Shown here piece by piece: positions 5,770 through 9,182 of a DNA stretch of 9,182 nt (position 1 is its first letter; the number at the start of each line of letters is the position of its first letter). Below the pieces are notes generated by a model, which was not told where the DNA came from, made no database searches, and saw nothing but the letters and a program-made list of their open reading frames with translations. The DNA comes from Herminiimonas sp. (GTDB lineage Bacteria; Pseudomonadota; Gammaproteobacteria; Burkholderiales; Burkholderiaceae): assembly GCA_014377155.1 (NCBI GenBank), contig JACMQD010000367.1, positions 1 through 9,182 on the forward strand, read 5' to 3'. Position numbers and translations under genes: made by a program.

Positions 5770-6786
5770 ATGAACATCGGCCCTTATTTGCTGCGTAACA
5801 ACGTATTCGTCGCTCCCATGGCGGGGGTGACCGACCGGCCATTCCGGCAACTGTGCAAGCAACTTGGTGCCGGCTATGCGGTGTCCGAGATGGCGGCGTC
5901 CGACCCCAGGTTGCGCACCACCGAAAAAACCGCACGGCGTATCAACCACGATGGCGAAATGGAACCAAAGGCCGTGCAGATCGCCGGCGCGGACCCGCAA
6001 ATGCTGGCCGACTGTGCGCGATTCAATGTCGATCGCGGCGCGCAGATCATCGATATCAACATGGGCTGTCCGGTCAAGAAAGTCTGCAACAGTTGGTGCG
6101 GTTCGGCACTGCTGCAGCATGAATCGCTGGTGGGCGACATTCTTGCTGCCGTGGTCTCGGCGGTCGACGTGCCGGTGACGCTGAAGTTTCGCACCGGCTG
6201 GGACCGTCAGCACAAAAATGCGCTGGTCATCGCCAAGATGGCCGAAGACAGCGGCATTGCCATGTTGACGCTGCATGGCCGCACGCGCGCCGATGGCTAC
6301 AGCGGCGAGGCCGAATACGACACCATTGCCGCGGTCAAGGCGGCAGTGTCGATTCCGGTCGTTGCCAATGGCGACATCACCACGCCCGAAAAAGCCCGGT
6401 ACGTATTGCAGGCCACCGGCGCCGACGCCATCATGATCGGTCGCGCCGCACAGGGCCGGCCCTGGATTTTCCGAGAGATCGAGCATTTCCTGCGCACCGG
6501 CGAAACGCTGCCAGCACCGATGATTGCCGAAGTGCGCGCATTGATGGATGAACATCTACGGGCGCACTATGCGTTCTATGGCGAATTCCTCGGTGTACGC
6601 ACTGCACGAAAGCACATCGGCTGGTACGTGCGCGAACTGGCCGGCGGCGAAGACTTCCGGCAGCGCATGAACCTGATCGACAATTGCGACGCGCAACGGG
6701 CAGCTGTCGATACTTTTTTTGAATTGCAGTTGGCGTATGGCAAGCGGTTACAATACGGCCTGCCAGAACAAAAGCTGGCGGCCTGA
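5770..6786 (+). CDS. dusB: tRNA-dihydrouridine synthase B
   Basis: An FMN- and NADPH-dependent enzyme that reduces specific uridines in the tRNA D-loop to dihydrouridine. The 338-aa product begins with the strand-1 flavin motif VAPMAGVTDRPFR (14-26). SEMAASD (39-45) follows, then the active-site segment INMGCPVKKVCN (96-107) with the catalytic cysteine C100. K179 is in the LKFRTGW segment (178-184), LHGRTRADGYSG comes next, and the FMN-phosphate motif ANGDI is followed by IGRAAQGRPWIF. The C-terminal helical domain (from about 250) is present. E. coli DusB is 321 aa, so the length is normal. No Shine-Dalgarno is evident at the ATG, consistent with a short leader. It is the first gene of an operon with fis (43-bp gap), an arrangement well known from proteobacteria. 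No defect is seen. Confidence 0.96.
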   Translation: MNIGPYLLRNNVFVAPMAGVTDRPFRQLCKQLGAGYAVSEMAASDPRLRTTEKTARRINHDGEMEPKAVQIAGADPQMLADCARFNVDRGAQIIDINMGCPVKKVCNSWCGSALLQHESLVGDILAAVVSAVDVPVTLKFRTGWDRQHKNALVIAKMAEDSGIAMLTLHGRTRADGYSGEAEYDTIAAVKAAVSIPVVANGDITTPEKARYVLQATGADAIMIGRAAQGRPWIFREIEHFLRTGETLPAPMIAEVRALMDEHLRAHYAFYGEFLGVRTARKHIGWYVRELAGGEDFRQRMNLIDNCDAQRAAVDTFFELQLAYGKRLQYGLPEQKLAA

Positions 6787-6829
6787 ACCGGCAAGCGCAG
6801 TCTCATAAAACTAAAAGTGCCCCCATCGC

Positions 6830-7063
6830 ATGAGCAAAGACAGTATCCAGGACGTCGTCAAGAAAAGCCTCGAAAAATATTTCAAGGACTTGGGCGAGCA
6901 AAAACCATCGAATGTCTACGAGATGGTGGTCTTCACGGTAGAGAAGCCGATACTCGAAGCCGTCATGGGACGCGCCGGCGGTAATCAGTCGCACGCGGCT
7001 GAAATGCTCGGCATCAACCGCAATACGCTGCGAAAAAAACTACAACAGCACGGTTTGATCTGA
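6830..7063 (+). CDS. fis: Fis family nucleoid-associated DNA-binding protein
   Basis: A small dimeric DNA-bending protein that shapes the nucleoid and modulates stable-RNA and other promoters. The 77-aa product consists of the dimerisation helices (about 7-48) and a C-terminal helix-turn-helix, GNQSHAAEMLGINRNTLRKKL (51-71), the family's hallmark. E. coli Fis has 98 residues. The missing 21 correspond to the N-terminal beta-hairpin arms that contact Hin/Gin invertases, so this protein should bind and bend DNA but not stimulate such recombinases. The short form is what I know from betaproteobacteria, so I do not regard it as a truncation. The ATG at 6830 is preceded by GTGCCCCCATCGC with no Shine-Dalgarno. 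It probably shares the dusB transcript. Confidence 0.95.
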   Translation: MSKDSIQDVVKKSLEKYFKDLGEQKPSNVYEMVVFTVEKPILEAVMGRAGGNQSHAAEMLGINRNTLRKKLQQHGLI

Positions 7064-7065
7064 GG

Positions 7066-7081
7066 CGTGAAACGTTTGTCG
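7066..7081. promoter_or_regulatory. PUR-box-like palindrome in the fis-purH gap
   Basis: CGTGAAACGTTTGTCG has a perfect AAACGTTT centre and symmetric CG ends. The core AAACGTTTG agrees with the centre of the enterobacterial PurR box (ACGCAAACGTTTGCGT), but most outer positions do not. It lies 84 bp before purH, a purine-synthesis gene. Whether this organism has a PurR of that specificity cannot be seen here. Confidence 0.25.
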
Positions 7082-7108
7082 GGTTTAGCGCATCGAAGCG
7101 AGTAACGT

Positions 7109-7133
7109 AAAGGCCGTGCCCTGCGCTGCCTTT
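7109..7133 (+). terminator. Possible weak stem-loop between fis and purH
   Basis: AAAGGC (7109-7114) and GCCTTT (7128-7133) can pair across a 13-nt loop, but only three Ts end the stem and CCC follows. At best this is a leaky terminator for fis. The gap of 101 bp otherwise shows no clear -10/-35 pair, so purH may be read partly from upstream. Confidence 0.2.
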
Positions 7134-7164
7134 CCCTTATCTATCACTTCCCGGCGATTTCATC

Positions 7165-8730
7165 ATGATCAAGCAAGCCCTCATTTCCGTCTCCGACAAA
7201 ACCGGCGTCCTCGATTTTGCCCGCGCGCTCGCGGCCATGGGTGTCAACATCCTGTCGACTGGCGGCACTGCCAAACTATTGGCCGACAACCAGGTCGCCG
7301 TCACCGAAGTCGCCGACTACACCGGTTTTCCGGAAATGCTCGATGGCCGCGTCAAGACCTTGCATCCGAAGGTACATGGCGGCATTTTGGCGCGGCGCGA
7401 TTTTCCGGAGCATACGGCGGCACTGGCGCAGCACGGCATCCCGACCATCGACCTGGTGGTGGTCAATCTCTACCCTTTCCAGCAGACGGTAGCCAAGGAC
7501 CAGTGCGCGCTGGACGACGCGATCGAAAACATCGATATCGGCGGCCCGGCCATGCTGCGTTCGTCGGCCAAGAACCATAAAGACGTAATCGTCATTTGCG
7601 ACCCCGCCGATTACAGTGTGGTGCTGGCCGAACTGGCGGCCCACGACGGCGAAGCTACCTACGAAACCAAGTTTGCGCTAGCCAAGAAAGTGTTTGCCCA
7701 TACGGCGCAATACGACAGCGCCATCACCAATTATTTCACCTCGCTCGGCGCTGACCGGCAACATGCAACCCGCAGTGCATTCCCGACGGTGCTGAACATG
7801 CATTTCGAAAAAGTGCAGGAAATGCGCTATGGCGAAAACCCGCACCAGGCGGCCGCGTTCTACCGCGACCTGACGACGATCGATGGTGCGCTGGCCAACT
7901 ATCGCCAGTTGCAAGGCAAGGAACTGTCGTACAACAATATCGCCGATGCCGATGCCGCATGGGAATGCGTGAAGACCTTCGATGAAACCGCCTGTGTCAT
8001 CATCAAGCATGCCAATCCTTGTGGCGTGGCAATCGGCGGCAATCCGCTCGAGGCGTACAGCAAGGCGTTCCAGACCGATACCTCGTCGGCCTTTGGCGGC
8101 ATCATCGCATTCAACCAGGAACTGGACGGCAATGCGGCAGAAGCCGTTGCCAAACAGTTCGTCGAAGTCCTGATCGCCCCATCGTTTTCAGCGAAAGCCC
8201 TCGAAATTTTCGCCACCAAGCAGAACGTCCGTCTGCTGCAAATCCCGCTTGGCAAGGCGCTCAATGCGTACGACTTCAAGCGCGTCGGCGGTGGCCTGCT
8301 GGTGCAGTCGCCGGATGCCAAAAACGTCGGCCTGCCCGAATTGCGGGTCGTCAGCAAAAAGCAGCCGACACCGCAGCAGTTGCAAGACATGATGTTTGCC
8401 TGGCGTGTCGCCAAATTCGTCAAATCAAATGCCATCGTTTTTTGTGGCAATGGCATGACGCTAGGCGTCGGTGCCGGTCAGATGAGTCGTGTCGATTCGG
8501 CACGGATCGCTTCGATCAAAGCGCAGAACGCCGGCTTGTCGCTGGTCGGCTCGGCGGTCGCGTCGGATGCGTTCTTTCCGTTTCGTGACGGTCTCGATGT
8601 CGTGGTACAGGCCGGAGCGACCTGCGTGATCCAGCCTGGCGGCTCGATGCGCGACCAGGAAGTGATCGACGCTGCCGACGAGCAGGGCGTCGTGATGCTG
8701 CTGACCGGCACCCGGCATTTCCGTCATTAA
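7165..8730 (+). CDS. purH: Bifunctional AICAR formyltransferase / IMP cyclohydrolase
   Basis: PurH carries out the last two steps of de novo purine synthesis: transfer of a formyl group from 10-formyl-THF to AICAR, then ring closure of FAICAR to IMP, in the cytoplasm. The 521-aa product is full length (family about 525). The N-terminal cyclohydrolase domain (1 to about 195, MGS-like fold) shows SVSDKTG (8-14), STGGT (31-35), [16 protein letters not shown] (60-75) and [16 protein letters not shown] (123-138). The C-terminal transformylase domain has RYGENPHQ (221-228), the catalytic pair K281-H282 in [20 protein letters not shown] (307-317) and a C-terminal [10 protein letters not shown] plus [13 protein letters not shown]. 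It starts at ATG 7165 with no clear Shine-Dalgarno. ruvC begins 24 bp after the stop, so the two may be co-transcribed. Confidence 0.98.
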   Translation: MIKQALISVSDKTGVLDFARALAAMGVNILSTGGTAKLLADNQVAVTEVADYTGFPEMLDGRVKTLHPKVHGGILARRDFPEHTAALAQHGIPTIDLVVVNLYPFQQTVAKDQCALDDAIENIDIGGPAMLRSSAKNHKDVIVICDPADYSVVLAELAAHDGEATYETKFALAKKVFAHTAQYDSAITNYFTSLGADRQHATRSAFPTVLNMHFEKVQEMRYGENPHQAAAFYRDLTTIDGALANYRQLQGKELSYNNIADADAAWECVKTFDETACVIIKHANPCGVAIGGNPLEAYSKAFQTDTSSAFGGIIAFNQELDGNAAEAVAKQFVEVLIAPSFSAKALEIFATKQNVRLLQIPLGKALNAYDFKRVGGGLLVQSPDAKNVGLPELRVVSKKQPTPQQLQDMMFAWRVAKFVKSNAIVFCGNGMTLGVGAGQMSRVDSARIASIKAQNAGLSLVGSAVASDAFFPFRDGLDVVVQAGATCVIQPGGSMRDQEVIDAADEQGVVMLLTGTRHFRH

Positions 8731-8754
8731 CATGATGGCGAAGATGCCAACCCA

Positions 8755-9182
8755 ATGAAAATCCTCGGCATCGACCCCGGACTGCGCACCACTGGGTTCG
8801 GCATCATCCACAAACACGGCAACAAATTGACCTATGTTGCATCCGGTACCATCAAGACCCCGGACGCGGATTTGCCGCAGCGTTTGAAGACCATCCTCGA
8901 TGGCGTGACGGAAATTATCCGCACCTATGCGCCGGACTGCTCCGCTATCGAAAAAGTATTTGTCAACGTCAATCCGCAATCGACCCTGCTGCTGGGCCAG
9001 GCGCGCGGCGCAGCCATTTGCGCGCTGGTCAGTGCCGATCTGGCGGTAGCCGAATATACCGCCTTGCAAGTCAAGCAGGCCGTGGTCGGTCATGGCAAGG
9101 CGCAAAAAGCCCAGGTGCAGGACATGGTGCAACGGCTTTTGCTGCTGTCGGGCATGCCCAGCACCGATGCCGCCGATGCGCT
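8755..9182 (+). CDS. ruvC: Crossover junction endodeoxyribonuclease RuvC (5' part; cut by the window edge)
   Basis: RuvC is a dimeric nuclease that resolves Holliday junctions after branch migration by RuvAB. The first 142 codons are in the window and the frame is still open at the edge. The protein begins [17 protein letters not shown], and all four acidic active-site residues are present at their usual positions: D7, E66 ([13 protein letters not shown]), D138 and D141 (in STDAADA). The block [17 protein letters not shown] (106-122) is typical. The ATG at 8755 gives the canonical N-terminus. It follows purH by 24 bp. ruvA and ruvB, expected next in betaproteobacteria, would lie outside the window. 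No strong Shine-Dalgarno is visible. Confidence 0.96.
   Translation, partial: MKILGIDPGLRTTGFGIIHKHGNKLTYVASGTIKTPDADLPQRLKTILDGVTEIIRTYAPDCSAIEKVFVNVNPQSTLLLGQARGAAICALVSADLAVAEYTALQVKQAVVGHGKAQKAQVQDMVQRLLLLSGMPSTDAADA

Noticed and set aside
5605..6555. A long minus-strand open frame (316 codons) opposite dusB.
   Set aside because: It is a shadow of the dusB codon pattern. dusB has complete catalytic motifs on the plus strand, and the antisense product shows no domain. The same applies to other antisense frames opposite M23, tyrS, purH and ruvC.
7033..7039. An in-frame A7 heptamer in fis that could act as a -1 slippery site, leading to a stop at 7108-7110.
   Set aside because: Lys-Lys codons in the Fis recognition helix naturally produce an A-run. 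A shift would destroy the end of the helix-turn-helix, and no obvious stimulatory structure is placed after it. The normal stop gives a perfect family C-terminus.
8732..8758. An 8-codon ORF (MMAKMPTQ) between purH and ruvC, ending in an ATGA overlap with ruvC.
   Set aside because: It has no Shine-Dalgarno and is too short to assess; the overlap may be coincidence. The ruvC start is secure without it.
1..9182. A search for defence, toxin-antitoxin, CRISPR, IS or prophage elements.
   Set aside because: No transposase, terminal repeats, spaced direct repeats or toxin-like small gene pairs are seen. Every long real frame is a conserved housekeeping family, so no novel multi-gene system can be supported.

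Overview
The window is a compact chromosomal housekeeping region of about 9.2 kb, with ten genes of recognisable families plus one probable small ORF. Moderately high GC, the TyrS subtype, the short (77 aa) Fis, and the order erpA / anmK / M23 peptidase / tyrS / dtd / histidine phosphatase / dusB / fis / purH / ruvC point to a betaproteobacterium of the order Burkholderiales. An Oxalobacteraceae-like genome is my best guess. That placement is inference from protein character and gene order and was not checked against any database. I see no mobile element, CRISPR array, rRNA or tRNA gene, or prophage signal.

Layout. At the left edge the last 83 codons of erpA (+) run into a strong hairpin with flanking A and T runs (269-298). 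The same hairpin probably terminates the converging minus-strand unit, which runs M23 peptidase then anmK and is read leftward from about position 3033. That unit is a cell-wall pair: a membrane-anchored LytM-type endopeptidase and the kinase that recycles anhydro-MurNAc. A short divergent control region (2957-3096) separates it from tyrS. It holds an extended -10 for the leftward unit, an overlapping weaker candidate promoter for tyrS, and a 17-bp inverted repeat on top of both.

Rightward, tyrS and dtd are 16 bp apart and form a tRNA-charging/proofreading pair: TyrRS can attach D-Tyr to tRNA, and Dtd removes it. Next come a 33-codon ORF with good Shine-Dalgarno sequences and, overlapping its stop by ATGA, a histidine-phosphatase gene. 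A 154-bp gap then carries a candidate -10 and a long interrupted palindrome in front of dusB-fis, a classic tRNA-modification plus nucleoid-protein operon. purH (the last two steps of IMP synthesis) and ruvC (Holliday-junction resolvase, cut by the right edge) follow on the same strand.

The proteins are ordinary and appear intact. What merits a second look is mostly regulatory: the divergent tyrS/M23 control site, the small ORF coupled to the phosphatase, the palindrome in front of dusB-fis, a PUR-box-like palindrome core upstream of purH, and a Ser-to-Pro change in the Dtd signature motif. I do not see evidence for a previously undescribed multi-gene system here.
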